DNA from: JAWKTV01 sp041398905
GTDB lineage: Bacteria > Planctomycetota > Planctomycetia > Planctomycetales > Planctomycetaceae
Length of the DNA stretch: 64,000 nt
Direction of reading: 5' to 3'
NCBI GenBank assembly: GCA_041398905.1
Contig: JAWKTV010000001.1
Span: forward strand, 124,001 to 188,000
This document shows positions 10,212-23,171 of the stretch, piece after piece. The notes under the pieces are model-generated. The model was not told the DNA's origin, did no database searches, and saw only the letters and a list, made by a program, of their open reading frames with translations. Both the position numbers and the translations under genes were made by a program. Numbering within the stretch: position 1 is the stretch's first letter; each line of letters starts with the position of its first letter.

Positions 10212-10562
10212 ATGGCTCCGAGTCCGCTGAACGTTCGCGTGTTGACGCAGGAACAGTGCCTGCAGGTCGTGTGGCCGGACAGCCGGACGGATCACATCGG
10301 CTTTTGGACTCTGCGGACCGAGTGTCCTTGTGCGGCGTGCGTTAACGAGTTCACGGGCGCGCGAATCCTGATACCCGAGTCGGTACCGCGCGATGTTCGG
10401 CCGGTCGGCGTCGAGTTCGCCGGTAACTACGGTCTCAAGGTCGTGTGGAGCGACCGGCACAACAGCGGCATCTTCACCTGGGAGCGGATTGCTGCTCATC
10501 GCCCGGCAGTCGGAGGTCGACGGAATGGCGGGCTCCCCATCTTGAGGGCTGAACAAGAGTGA
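10212..10562 (+). CDS. DUF971 (GBBH-like N-terminal domain) protein
   Basis: A 116-residue protein matching the small DUF971 family, the domain also found at the N-terminus of gamma-butyrobetaine hydroxylase. Recognisable features are the opening strand ending LQVVWPDSRTDHI, the CPCAAC cysteine cluster and the SGIFTWERI strand. In stand-alone bacterial members the domain has been linked to iron or Fe-S handling, but the function here is unproven. It starts a short plus-strand run with the CYTH protein and coaD, the next gene lying about 50 bp downstream. Confidence 0.85.
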   Translation: MAPSPLNVRVLTQEQCLQVVWPDSRTDHIGFWTLRTECPCAACVNEFTGARILIPESVPRDVRPVGVEFAGNYGLKVVWSDRHNSGIFTWERIAAHRPAVGGRRNGGLPILRAEQE

Positions 10563-10611
10563 TGGGACGTTCCGAGGGGTCGATCAACCTGTCGTTTACA
10601 ACCGCGCCGCC

Positions 10612-11191
10612 ATGTCGAGTCATCAGAGCTTTGAAGTTGAACTCAAGTTTTCCCTGACCAGCGCGGCGGATCTGCGGGCGGAGGTCGAGCGGTTGGGGGC
10701 GATGCCTGGGGATCGAAACCGAGGTCGATCTCTATCTCGCGCATCCGAGTCGGGATTTCGCGAGGACCGATGAAGCCTTTCGCATCCGCACCGTCGGCGA
10801 GTCGAACTGCCTGACCTACAAGGGACCACGCATCGACACGGTCTCGAAGACGCGTCGCGAGATTGAACTGGCGTTACCGTCGGGTGCGATGGAGGCGGCC
10901 ACGGCGCGGGCGATGTTCGCGTCGTTGGGCTTCGTGCCGGCGGGCGAGGTCCGCAAGGAGCGGACACGCTTCCAGCTCGAGTGGCAGGGCCGTGCATTCG
11001 TGGTCGTCCTCGACAAGGTGGCGAACCTTGGCGAGTATGTGGAAGTGGAGACGATCGCTGCGGAGCATGAACTGGAGACCGCGCGGTCAGCCGCGCTGGG
11101 ACTCGCCGAGCAACTCGGACTGTCGGGTGGCGAACGTCGCAGCTATCTCCAGTTGATCCTCGATCGAGCTTCGGGAGCTGCGGTGGAATGA
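10612..11191 (+). pseudogene. CYTH-domain protein (CyaB class IV adenylate cyclase-like), frameshifted
   Basis: The first frame starts MSSHQSFEVELKF, which holds the ExExK signature of CYTH triphosphate-tunnel enzymes. It breaks at about residue 33, and the remainder of the family continues in the +1 frame, from ETEVDLYLAHPSRDFARTD through FRIRT, TYKGP, REIEL and the C-terminal YVEVE and SYLQL elements. Removing one G from the runs at 10695-10699 or 10708-10711 gives an intact protein of about 192 residues. Members act on triphosphates (adenylate cyclase IV, thiamine triphosphatase); which applies is not clear. Its stop overlaps the coaD start by 4 bp, so the two are probably translationally coupled. 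The break may be a sequence error. Confidence 0.8.
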
Positions 11192-11712
11192 ACGGTCTCA
11201 AGTACTCTCCGCGTCGCTGCGTGTACGCTGGCAGCTTTGATCCGGTCACGCTCGGACATGTCGATGTGATCGTCCGCGGGGCGACGCTGTTCGATCATGT
11301 GACGGTCGGCATTGGCGTGAACCCTGACAAACAGCCATTGTTCACCGCCGATCAACGTCGCGCGCTGCTGCGGGAAGTGCTGGTCGATGTCCCGAACGTC
11401 AGTGTCGAATTCTTCAGCGGGCTGACGGTCGACTTTGTTCGCGAGCAAGGGGCGAGTGTGATGCTGCGGGCCATCCGCACGGTGTCCGACATGGACTCGG
11501 AGTTCAACCTCGCGCTCGCCAACCAGACCCTCGCACCCGACCTCGAGACCGTCTTCCTGATGGCGAGCGATCGGTTCTCGCATGTGTCAAGTTCCATGAT
11601 CAAACAAGTCGCCCAACTGGCGGGACCAAACTGCGCCGAGCAGTTGCGGCACTTCGTCCCGGAAGCGGTGATCCGTCCGCTGATCGAACGCAGCCAGGGA
11701 ACCTTGCGTTGA
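11188..11712 (+). CDS. coaD: Phosphopantetheine adenylyltransferase
   Basis: Fourth step of coenzyme A synthesis: transfers AMP from ATP to 4'-phosphopantetheine, giving dephospho-CoA in the cytoplasm. The 174-residue length is normal. The nucleotidyltransferase motif GSFDPVTLGH spans about residues 15-24, and the C-terminal SSSMIK element binds ATP. Other conserved parts are GIGVNPDKQPLF and LRAIRTVSDMDSE. The start ATG overlaps the TGA of the preceding CYTH gene (ATGA). Confidence 0.96.
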   Translation: MNGLKYSPRRCVYAGSFDPVTLGHVDVIVRGATLFDHVTVGIGVNPDKQPLFTADQRRALLREVLVDVPNVSVEFFSGLTVDFVREQGASVMLRAIRTVSDMDSEFNLALANQTLAPDLETVFLMASDRFSHVSSSMIKQVAQLAGPNCAEQLRHFVPEAVIRPLIERSQGTLR

Positions 11713-11788
11713 TCGTGAGTCGCTGAGCTGCCGGGCAGTTGCCTGCCGTGGGATCGCGTGACGAATGCTGCGATCCGGGTGACATCGC

Positions 11789-11810
11789 GGTGGTGGTGGT
11801 GGTGGTGGTG
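11789..11810. repeat. GGT trinucleotide microsatellite
   Basis: Seven perfect GGT units plus one G between coaD and the serine hydrolase gene, outside any supported gene. Such a run may vary in length through slippage. It lies about 140 bp before the downstream start, so any effect on expression is speculation. Confidence 0.9.
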
Positions 11811-11950
11811 ACTCGGCACCGCTGTCCGTGGCATGGACAGCGACGATGGGTAGCGGTCGTCGGGGACGGACCTACAATCGATGTTCGCCGATATCCCGGC
11901 GTCGACCGGGTGCCCGCATGACCGTTGAACCTTCCCTTCGTGAGTACATC

Positions 11951-13048
11951 ATGTCGCTTCGCTCCACCCGTCGGGTCTGTCTCTTCGGTCTGTTGACGCT
12001 GCTGTCGGCCTCGGGCCTGGTGAGTGCTCAAGGGGTCGCGCTGCCGCGAAGCACACCGGAGGCGGCAGGGGTCTCGTCGGCGGGGGTCATCGCCTTCATC
12101 GAGGCGGCCGACCGTGAGGTCAATTCGATGCACAGCTTCATGCTGCTGCGGCATGGCAAGGTGGTCGCGGAAGCCTGGTGGGCTCCGGAGGCGGCCGACA
12201 AGCCGCATGTGCTGTGGTCGCTGAGCAAGAGCTTCACTTCGACTGCGGTGGGGCTGGCGATTGCCGAGGGGAAGCTGAGTCTCGACGACCGTGTCGTCAA
12301 TTTCTTTCCGGACGATCTGCCGGCGGAGCCGGCGGCCAACCTCAAGGCGATGCGGGTGCGTGACCTGCTTGCGATGAGTGCCGGACACCAGGACGAGTTG
12401 AACTGGCGTGTCGAGCCGCACTGGGTGCGGGCGTTTCTCGCGCATCCGGTGCCGCATAAGCCGGGCACGCATTTCCGCTACAACACACCGGCCACATACA
12501 TGCTCTCGGCGATTGTGCAGAAGGTCACGGGCGAGACAGTGGTCAACTATCTGACGCCGCGGCTGTTCGAGCCGCTGGGCATCGAGCAGCCGACATGGGA
12601 CGCCAGCCCGCAAGGCGTGTCGATCGGCGGGTACGGTCTGTACCTCAAGACGGAAGATATCGCCAAGTTTGGTCAACTGCTGCTGCAGCGGGGCGAGTGG
12701 CAGGGGAAGCAGATCATTCCGGCGGAGTGGGTTGACCTGGCGACCTCGCGGCAGGTTAGCAACGGCAGCAGCCCGGACTCCGACTGGGAGCAAGGTTACG
12801 GTTACCAGTTCTGGCGGTGCCGGCACAACGCCTTCCGGGGCGACGGAAAGGACGGCCAGTTCTGCATCGTGCTGCCGGAGCAGGACGCCGTCGTCGTCAT
12901 CACGGCAAACACTGGTAACATGCAGGGTGAACTGAACCTCGTCTGGGAGCATCTGTTGCCGGCCCTGGGCGACGACGCGCTGCCCGAGAGTCCTGAAGGT
13001 CTGGCGAAACTCAAGCAGATCACACAGAGCCTCAAGGCCACCCGCTGA
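11951..13048 (+). CDS. Secreted serine hydrolase of the beta-lactamase/class C family
   Basis: A 365-residue exported penicillin-binding-protein-fold hydrolase. A Sec signal peptide covers residues 1 to about 27 (LFGLLTLLSASGLVSAQG). The active-site SxxK is SLSK at residues 90-93. A tyrosine motif RYNTP follows mid-protein, with GYGYQFWRC near the C-terminus. The second motif reads Y-N-T rather than the Y-S-N of class C beta-lactamases, so esterase or peptidase activity is more likely than drug resistance. The ATG at 11951 is chosen because it begins the signal peptide directly; another ATG lies 33 bases upstream. It converges with the Ntn hydrolase gene, 13 bp away. Confidence 0.88.
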   Translation: MSLRSTRRVCLFGLLTLLSASGLVSAQGVALPRSTPEAAGVSSAGVIAFIEAADREVNSMHSFMLLRHGKVVAEAWWAPEAADKPHVLWSLSKSFTSTAVGLAIAEGKLSLDDRVVNFFPDDLPAEPAANLKAMRVRDLLAMSAGHQDELNWRVEPHWVRAFLAHPVPHKPGTHFRYNTPATYMLSAIVQKVTGETVVNYLTPRLFEPLGIEQPTWDASPQGVSIGGYGLYLKTEDIAKFGQLLLQRGEWQGKQIIPAEWVDLATSRQVSNGSSPDSDWEQGYGYQFWRCRHNAFRGDGKDGQFCIVLPEQDAVVVITANTGNMQGELNLVWEHLLPALGDDALPESPEGLAKLKQITQSLKATR

Positions 13049-13061
13049 GTTCCAAGGCGGC

Positions 13062-14107
13062 TCATTCCGGCGGCAGGAACTTGAACATCTCCGCGACCTC
13101 GAACTGCCCCGACACCTCGCCCGCATGGTCGAAGCGGTCGACGACGGTCAGCTTGCGAACCGGTTGCGCGGCATCGAAATCGACGTTCGCCAGATTCACC
13201 CAGAACACCTGCGGGCTGAACACCGAGTCGTAGTACAGCACGCGATTCGTCAGGTCGGTCACGGTTCGCCAGATCGTCGTCGAAACGTTGGGACGCTCGG
13301 CGTCGGCGATGCCAAACGGGGCCGAGACGTTTCGCATGACGCTCATCATCGCCGCGATCGCTTCGCGATCGGACTTCGGTTCAGGGAGATGCCGCACGTA
13401 GTAGGCACCCCGCACGAATCGATCCGCCGGTTCATGCGTTCCGGGCAAACGATTCTCGCCCCCGAAGCCACGGTACTGCTGCAGGTTCTTGAGCTGCTGA
13501 TCGAAGGTCGGCTGATTCGTCATGATGACGTACTCGCGGCTGTGGTAGATTCGCACCTCGCCGTCGATGCACTCCAGGATCGCGGAGTCGCCTGTCGCGT
13601 CGTTCAGGGCGATATGCACCGTTGCCGGCTTGCCGCTCGTCGGCTCGACGGCCATTCGCAGTTGGTACGGATGAGTTGAGAACGAATCGACCGCTTCTTT
13701 GACCGTCGCGAACTGGTCGAGGTGGTACTGCACCCATAGCGACATGCTCAAGCCGGGGACCGCCTCGTCGCGGGGGCCGACGGACGTCTCCGGCAGATAC
13801 AACAGGTGCCCCGCCAGGCCCTGCTCGTTGATGCCATCCGCCGTCCCGACGTCGTAGGTGGTGATGACGACGCTGCCGTACTTGCTGGTCCAGCGCAATG
13901 GATTGACCGCGGAAAGTCCGCTCCGCTCCATTCCCGCGGGAGAATCCACATGTTGCTACGAATGTCCTCGAACCAGTCCATGTTGCGGCCGACGACGACG
14001 TTCCGGCCGTTGTCGTTCCAGAGAACGCGAGAGCAGGTTTCCGCGGGGCGCGGCGAGCAACACATGACGATCAGCAGAATCCCGAGCAGGCCGAACATGC
14101 AACGCAT
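13062..14107 (-). pseudogene. Choloylglycine hydrolase/penicillin V acylase-family Ntn hydrolase, frameshifted
   Basis: The first frame encodes a signal peptide (FGLLGILLIVMCCSPRPAET) followed by the N-terminal nucleophile Cys in TCSRVLWNDNGRNVVVGRNMDWFED, the hallmark of linear-amide C-N hydrolases (PF02275). The family continues in another frame from MERSGLSAVNPLRWTSKYGSV, with GINEQGLAGHLLYL, to a stop at 13062. Adding one base at the C run 13933-13935 (plus strand) reunites them into a protein of about 348 residues with a normal N-terminus. Known members cleave bile salts, penicillin V or N-acyl homoserine lactones; the planctomycete substrate is unknown. All expected parts are present, so a sequence error is plausible. 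Confidence 0.82.
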
Positions 14108-14857
14108 AATGACTCCAGGTTGGAGGCCTTAGTGACGGGGCGGACGCTGTTCGATTGTAGACGCAAGGTCGTCGCCGGTGGTCAAGAGATCATCAGCGAA
14201 CCTGGCCGATCGGGATTCGCGCCGGAACCGAGTGGCTGTGTCGAGGGCGGCTGGCACGTCGGTGAAGGTCGCGCAGCGACGCCGCTCGGGCGTGGGGGCG
14301 GACGCGACGTCTATCGAAGGGGCAGCTCCCATCTCGAACGTGCCGGAACTCCCTGCGGTCGGTCCGGCCTACGCGCTCAGCGGCTCTGCGTTGAACTTCC
14401 CCGGTGCCACCATTCGGTAGCCACACCCGCTGCGGCTTGCCCCGCAAGCGCACGTTGACCATCTCGCCTGATCGGAATAAACTTCCGCGATACCAATGGT
14501 TATGTCGCGCCGGCGCGTTGATCGCTGCCGCCGGGCAGAGGCTTTCAGGCTGGTTCGCCCAGTGGCCGACACAGTGTGCAAGTGGTTGTTTTGGAGCAAG
14601 TTAAGGTAGGTGACGGGCCGAGCGGAGGTGGCGTCGACGCGGCGAGGTCTGTTCACAACTCCCGTGACAGGGCCGCCATTGAACAGGATTCTGCCAACAT
14701 TGCGCGAGGGACTGCGAATCTGAACGTTCGGAACCGTCGCAGCGCTCCCTGGACGGGAGTACCGGCAGACACTGCCGGGCGGGCGAACGCCTCGTGCTCC
14801 CATCGATCAAGCGTGCAGGAACCGTGAGGTTCCCCAGCAATACAGAGATACGACGAC
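14108..14857. other. Long intergenic region before secA
   Basis: About 750 bp between a divergent pair. Short open frames exist on both strands, but none has a start signal, a family resemblance or a convincing amino-acid profile. The minus frame 14193-14462, starting MVNVRLRGKPQRVWLPN, looks protein-like for about 30 residues and then degrades, so it may be a relic. No tRNA, terminator hairpin or repeat is evident. The secA promoter presumably lies here, but I cannot place it. Confidence 0.4.
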
Positions 14858-18445
<3,588 letters not shown>

Positions 18446-18570
18446 CCCTGCGGCCGTCGGGGCACTCCCCGCCGCGCTGGTATCGCACGATGATCTGCGG
18501 CCTCATCGCCGTTCATCGTGCCTTGCGGGTGCTCATCCAACCGTCAACATTTCTCAGGTCCGAACGGAGC

Positions 18571-18978
18571 ATGCGTTCCATGCCTGCCGAGTTGCCTCGT
18601 TGCTCGCGTCGAGACTTTGCGGCGACCCTCGCCACCGGCGGACTGGCGGCCTTGACCGCCGTCACCCCTGTAAAGCTGTCTGCCAAAGATCAAGCCGGCG
18701 GTGCAGGGGCCGAGGTGGCCGATGAGCCGGCTGGCGTCGCTGGCAACAGCGTCAAGGGGAACGAGAGTACCTCCGACTTGCGGCCGGAGCTTGAAGATCT
18801 GCTGCTCGCAGCGGCGTCGATGCGGCATCCCTCGCAGCGGATGACGCCGGAACGCCTGTCGGGCATTCGGGCGGGGCTACGACGTAACCGGCTCAACAGC
18901 GACATTCTGCGGACAGTGCCGCTCGGGAACCACGACGAACCCGCCACCATCTTTCGGGCGTCGCCCCTCATTCAGTGA
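18571..18978 (+). CDS. Twin-arginine signal secreted protein, unknown function
   Basis: A 135-residue protein starting with a Tat-type signal: Arg13-Arg14 in CSRRDFAATLATGGLAALTAV, then an alanine break. After the signal comes an acidic, glycine-rich linker and a C-terminal part with RPELEDLLLAAASMRHPSQRMTPERLSGIRAGL, which looks helical. I recognise no family. The start has GGAG immediately upstream; a second ATG is three codons downstream. It follows secA by about 125 bp on the same strand and might be co-transcribed, though nothing ties the functions. Confidence 0.6.
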   Translation: MRSMPAELPRCSRRDFAATLATGGLAALTAVTPVKLSAKDQAGGAGAEVADEPAGVAGNSVKGNESTSDLRPELEDLLLAAASMRHPSQRMTPERLSGIRAGLRRNRLNSDILRTVPLGNHDEPATIFRASPLIQ

Positions 18979-19206
18979 CGGTGATAACTCGCCGGCTGGC
19001 GGGGGAGTTGTCGGTCGAGTGTGCGCGGTCTCCAGGGTGAGTGGACATTCCAGGTCACTGATTCCCGTCAGAAACGGGCGAGCTGGCGGCTGGGCAGGCC
19101 CCTGACGCTTTGGCAGGGCACAAGACACACCACCGGTCCGAGGGCTGACGCCGCCCCGGCTCGCCGGCTTGTCGAAGGACGGGGATTTTCGAAATGTCCA
19201 CACCCC

Positions 19207-20262
19207 CTAGTCCTGTGTTGGTGCGGGCAGGTTCAGTCGATTGTTGAACCCCCTTTCGGGCGCCTCACCGCCAAGGGATCGGGTGATCAGCGTGACGTTG
19301 TAGTCGATCATGCCGATGTATGAGCCGGTGTACGTGCCCGGGGGGCCCATCGAATCGGAGTAAAGCGAGCCGCCGATCCTGACGTTCCAGCCCCGTCGCT
19401 TCGCACCTTCGACCACCGCCTGCAGGTTCGCTCGATTGACGGTCGCCTCGACGAACACGGCGGGGACCTTGTTTTCCACGAGAAAGTCCACGAGCCGGTT
19501 GATGTCGTCAACACCCGCCTCGGATGTCGTTGTGATGCCCAGTACGGAGCGCACGGGAATCGCGTAGGCCCGCGAGAAGTACTCGAAAGCGTCATGGGCC
19601 GTCACCAGATGCCGCTGGGCTGCGGGAATCGTGGCGATCCGCTCTCGGGCGTAGGCGTCAATCGCCGCCAGTTCCTGCTGGTACGCCGCGGCCCGACTCT
19701 TGTACTCGTCGGCGTGGGCGGGATCATGTTCGGCGAGCGCGTTCGCGACCACATCGGCACAGCGACCCCAGGCGGCCACATCGTGCCACACATGCGGATC
19801 GGGATGCGTCGTCGCCCCATCCGGAAACCGCAGGTACCCAGACTCTCTGGCGACGCCATCCGTCACTGCCCGTACCAGCTTGCCGCGCCCCCGGGCGCTC
19901 TCCAGTGCCACTTGCGTTGGCCCTTCCAGCATCAGGCCGGAGTACAACACGACATCCGCAGCGAGAATCTTCTCGATGTCGGTCTGGGTCGGCTCGTAGG
20001 TGTGGGGATCGACGGCCCCGTAAAGCGCGATGACCTCCGCCCGGTCGCCGGCGACGTGCGCAGCCAGATCGGCGACCATGCCAGTGGTGCAGATCACGCG
20101 AAACCGTGTCGGCCGATCAGCCGAGGCACTCCCCGACGAGTTGCCGGTCTCGCACCCGGCGCAGCCGACCGCAACGAGCAACGCGGCTTGAATGACCGAT
20201 CGCCGTGTCCATAGCGGATCGTTGCTGATCGACCAGCCACGAATGCCATCTCCGCGAACCAT
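19207..20262 (-). CDS. Metal ABC transporter substrate-binding lipoprotein (TroA/ZnuA family)
   Basis: A 351-residue periplasmic binding protein of the cluster A-I family for Mn2+ or Zn2+. It has an RR-containing lipoprotein signal with lipidation Cys at 34 or 37. Metal ligands are visible as His87 in DPHTYEP, His157/His160 in DPHVWHD, Glu in FVEATV and Asp in SLYSDSM. There is no histidine-rich loop, which in this family leans towards manganese or low-affinity zinc. A strong GGAGGT lies 9 bases before the ATG and fixes the start. No permease or ATPase gene sits beside it in the window, so its transporter partners must be encoded elsewhere. Confidence 0.88.
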   Translation of the reverse strand: MVRGDGIRGWSISNDPLWTRRSVIQAALLVAVGCAGCETGNSSGSASADRPTRFRVICTTGMVADLAAHVAGDRAEVIALYGAVDPHTYEPTQTDIEKILAADVVLYSGLMLEGPTQVALESARGRGKLVRAVTDGVARESGYLRFPDGATTHPDPHVWHDVAAWGRCADVVANALAEHDPAHADEYKSRAAAYQQELAAIDAYARERIATIPAAQRHLVTAHDAFEYFSRAYAIPVRSVLGITTTSEAGVDDINRLVDFLVENKVPAVFVEATVNRANLQAVVEGAKRRGWNVRIGGSLYSDSMGPPGTYTGSYIGMIDYNVTLITRSLGGEAPERGFNNRLNLPAPTQD

Positions 20263-20665
20263 GTTTGTCGCACCTCCGAATTAGCGACCGGCCTGCCGCC
20301 GCGCAGGCGGCTGTCAGGCCGGGCGGGATCGCTGTTCAAGCTGGTTAGGGGCACTTGCATTGGCGTGTCGAGGCAAGCTGTGCCACTGGCACCACGTCTT
20401 TCGCAACCCCAGTCGTTGATCTAACCACGCACGCCCTCGTTTGCCGCGGCCCGCGATTGCAGCGGTCAGCAGAGCACCCGGGATCCCTCGACCAATTTTG
20501 GTGTCCCGCCACACGATGTCTTGATTGTTCAAAATAGCAAGCCGAGCGGAGTAAACGCAAGTCGCTTCGCTTCGCTTTCTATGAAACTGCGATATACTGT
20601 GGGGCTTGTCGATTCACGAAGTCCTGCCTCAAAGTCGAAATTGCTGCTGACGCAGCGGGTGTCCC
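20263..20665. other. Intergenic region, mostly without recognised content
   Basis: Some 400 bp between divergent genes. It holds the GGAGGT of the binding-protein gene at the left end and a possible promoter for the small downstream gene at the right. Otherwise I see no coding frame, hairpin or repeat to report. Confidence 0.4.
20571..20598 (+). promoter_or_regulatory. Possible sigma70-type promoter of the small 53-residue gene
   Basis: TATACT at 20593-20598 matches five of six bases of the -10 consensus. A weak TTCGCT at 20571-20576 sits 16 bases upstream. It lies about 70 bases before the ATG. Only the -10 is convincing. Confidence 0.35.
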
Positions 20666-20827
20666 ATGAGCGAAACACGCACACTGCTTGACGTAAAGAC
20701 TGCACTCGCCGAGAAATACGAGCGACTGGCCCGCGAGACGAAGAGCACGCCGCGGCGGAAGCACTTCGCGAACCGTGCCGTCCGCTACCGTCGACAGGCG
20801 GAGCAACTGCAGCACGGACAGAAGTAG
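20666..20827 (+). CDS. Small basic conserved-looking protein (53 residues)
   Basis: A 53-codon frame, beginning MSETRTLLDVKTALAEKYERL and ending QLQHGQK, rich in Arg, Lys and Glu and predicted to be all-helical. The segment KSTPRRKHFANRAVRYRRQAEQL looks like an amphipathic basic helix that could bind RNA or DNA, though this is inference. It lies on the plus strand about 225 bp before gnd. Similar short basic proteins occur near housekeeping genes in planctomycetes, but I cannot assign a function. It has a good -10 element upstream. Confidence 0.6.
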   Translation: MSETRTLLDVKTALAEKYERLARETKSTPRRKHFANRAVRYRRQAEQLQHGQK

Positions 20828-21050
20828 TTCGGGCTGGCTTCCTGCTATTTATTGGTGTGGCTCAGGCTGCTGCGGCTTCTTGCTGCGCGGCCCTTCGTCG
20901 GTCTCCGGGCCCGTGCTTGCCCGGTGGCCAAGCCGCGTCGGGTCGGTCGCACGTCGCGGGTTCGGCCACTTGCTTTGATCCCAATCCTCTTGGCGATCGC
21001 GGGCGTTGTTCACGCCACTTTCATCGCCCCAACCACTGAATGACCTCTCC

Positions 21051-22514
21051 ATGCAACACGACATCGGACTGATTGGCCTGGCCGTGATGGGCCAGAACCT
21101 GGTGCTGAATATGGCCAATCATGGCTACTCGGTCGCCGTGTACAACCGCACCACGTCCACCACCGATGAGTTCGTGGGGGGCCTGAAGAGCGAGCCGAAG
21201 GACAAGGTGTGGGAAGGAACGATCGACCGCGTCGTCGGTTACCACGAGATCGAAGCGTTCGTGAAGTCGCTGAAGCGGCCGCGGCGGGTGATGATCATGG
21301 TCAAGGCGGGCGGTCCGGTCGACGCCGTCATCGAACAGCTCAAGCCGCTGCTCGAACCGGGCGACATCATCATCGATGGCGGGAATTCCTATTTCCCCGA
21401 CACCAACCGTCGCTCGAAGGACCTGCGGGCGGCGGGGCTGTCGTTCCTCGGCACTGGCGTCTCCGGCGGTGAGGAAGGGGCTCTTAAGGGCCCGTCGATC
21501 ATGCCGGGCGGGCACATTGAAGCCTGGCCGCACGTCAAAGAGATCTTCCAGGCCATCTCGGCGAAGGTTGGCCCCAACAACGACATCCCCTGCTGTGAAT
21601 GGGTGGGCGAAGACGGAGCCGGCCACTACGTCAAGATGGTGCACAACGGCATCGAGTACGGCGACATGCAGCTCATCTGCGAGGCGTACTTCATCCTGAA
21701 GAACGCCCTCGGCTGCACCAACGACGAACTGCATCAGATCTTCAAGGAGTGGAACGAGGGGGACCTCGAGAGCTACCTGATCGAGATCACTCGCGACATC
21801 TTCACCGTCAAGGAGGGGAGCGAGCACCTCGTGGACAAGATCCTGGACACGGCCCAGCAGAAGGGGACGGGCAAGTGGATGAGTCAGCACGCCCTCGACC
21901 TGGGTGTGCCGACGACGCTGGTGACCGAAGCGGTGTATGCTCGCTGCCTGTCCGGCCAGAAGGACGCCCGCGTTCGCGCTTCTCAGGTGCTGCCCGGCCC
22001 GGCCGGCACTCCGAAGTTCGACGGCGACCGCCAGCAGTTCATCGAGGACATCCGCCAGGCGCTGTACGCATCGAAGATCGTCAGCTACGCCCAGGGTTTC
22101 GTGCAGCTCGACGCCGCCGCGAAGGAGTTCGGCTGGAAGCTGAACAATGGGAACATCGCGCTGTTGTGGCGGGGAGGCTGCATCATCCGCAGCCGGTTCC
22201 TGGGTGACATCAAGTCCGCCTTCGACAAGCAGCCAAACCTCGAGAACCTGCTGCTCGACGACTTCTTCACGAAGGCGATCACGAATGCCCAGGCCGGCTG
22301 GCGCAACGTCGTGGCGACCGGTGCCCGACTGGGAGTGCCGATGCCGGCCTTCACGAGCGCCTTGTCGTACTACGATGGCTACCGCCTCGCCCGTCTGCCC
22401 GCCAACCTGCTGCAGGCCCAACGCGACTACTTCGGTGCTCACACTTACGAGCGTACCGACAAGCCCCGCGGCGAAACATTCCACACCGACTGGATCCGCG
22501 AACGGACGGTGTAG
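21051..22514 (+). CDS. gnd: 6-phosphogluconate dehydrogenase, decarboxylating
   Basis: Oxidative pentose phosphate pathway: 6-phosphogluconate plus NADP+ to ribulose 5-phosphate, CO2 and NADPH. The 487-residue length is that of the long, dimeric type. The N-terminal coenzyme motif is GLAVMGQNLVLNMANHGY. The substrate-binding signature GGNSYFPDT and SGGEEGALKGPSIMPGG follow, then the catalytic HYVKMVHNGIEYGDMQ and the C-terminal GWRNVVATGARLGVPMPAF. The ATG at 21051 starts the first strand directly; the upstream extension to 21006 has no family counterpart. Confidence 0.96.
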   Translation: MQHDIGLIGLAVMGQNLVLNMANHGYSVAVYNRTTSTTDEFVGGLKSEPKDKVWEGTIDRVVGYHEIEAFVKSLKRPRRVMIMVKAGGPVDAVIEQLKPLLEPGDIIIDGGNSYFPDTNRRSKDLRAAGLSFLGTGVSGGEEGALKGPSIMPGGHIEAWPHVKEIFQAISAKVGPNNDIPCCEWVGEDGAGHYVKMVHNGIEYGDMQLICEAYFILKNALGCTNDELHQIFKEWNEGDLESYLIEITRDIFTVKEGSEHLVDKILDTAQQKGTGKWMSQHALDLGVPTTLVTEAVYARCLSGQKDARVRASQVLPGPAGTPKFDGDRQQFIEDIRQALYASKIVSYAQGFVQLDAAAKEFGWKLNNGNIALLWRGGCIIRSRFLGDIKSAFDKQPNLENLLLDDFFTKAITNAQAGWRNVVATGARLGVPMPAFTSALSYYDGYRLARLPANLLQAQRDYFGAHTYERTDKPRGETFHTDWIRERTV

Positions 22515-22818
22515 CTCCGGGGCATCGACCGAGCGTCAGCCGGTAAGGTGACGACGTGATGAGCGTGGGCGCCTGGGCTACCGGGCGCGTCGTGATGACG
22601 ACATGCTGGTCAACCGTCGATGCGACGCGCAAAGAATGCGGGATGCCTCAGCGGGGATCGTTGTTGGCAGCAGTGAGGAATCGAGCGAGCGGTGCGACGT
22701 TCCCAGGCAATGGGCACGGAGATTGTGCTTAGGCCCACGACGGGAACTTGTCGCCGGTGAAGGCACCCGGTCGGTTGCAGACCGGGGCCTTGGTCGCGTT
22801 ACAGCGGGGGCTGGCGTG
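22515..22818. other. Intergenic region between convergent genes
   Basis: About 300 bp with no supported gene, no strong hairpin and no repeat. Nothing further seen. Confidence 0.4.
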
Positions 22819-23037
22819 TCAGATCACGCCGCCGTGGGTGCGGTAAGGGGTGGCCACATCGGGCATGTCGAAGCCCCAGATGCGGTCCCAGATCTCGGGA
22901 ATGTGGCGGTAGCCTTCCGAGGTGAAGATGAGCTGGCGGACTCGTTCGTCGGGCGAAGCGTGCCAGATCGGCACGATGCAGCCCGACTGAACCGCCATCA
23001 CGATTGCCAGGATCGAGCCGGTGAGCAGTTTCCGCAT
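22819..23037 (-). CDS. Small lipoprotein of planctomycete type
   Basis: A 72-residue protein with a typical lipoprotein signal (MRKLLTGSILAIVMAVQSGC, lipidation Cys20). The short mature part contains HIPEIWDRIWGFDMPDV, a run of aromatic and acidic residues I associate with small planctomycete lipoproteins of unknown role. The ATG at 23037 is chosen over a longer frame because it directly starts the signal peptide. Likely membrane-anchored in the periplasm (outer- or inner-membrane unknown). Confidence 0.7.
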   Translation of the reverse strand: MRKLLTGSILAIVMAVQSGCIVPIWHASPDERVRQLIFTSEGYRHIPEIWDRIWGFDMPDVATPYRTHGGVI

Positions 23038-23171
23038 GTGACTCCTCCCTGAGTCCGGTGGGACCATTGGTGGGTACTGGCCCCGCCAGGTAGTTGCCGA
23101 CCCGAGCGTTCCCTGCTCGAGCCGCTTCACTCAAATCCAATCAACGCCGATCAGGCCAGCCAGTCCGCCTG

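Noticed and set aside
11789..11810. GGT repeat as part of a gene or CRISPR-like array
   Set aside because: Simple trinucleotide run; no spacer structure, and no coding frame with start over it. Listed only as microsatellite.
14193..14462. An 89-codon minus-strand frame starting MVNVRLRGKPQRVWLPN
   Set aside because: Only the first 30 residues look natural; the rest is Arg-rich shadow coding. No Shine-Dalgarno.
20852..21043. A 63-codon frame upstream of gnd with a hydrophobic centre
   Set aside because: No Shine-Dalgarno, Arg/Pro-rich, overlaps the leader of gnd.
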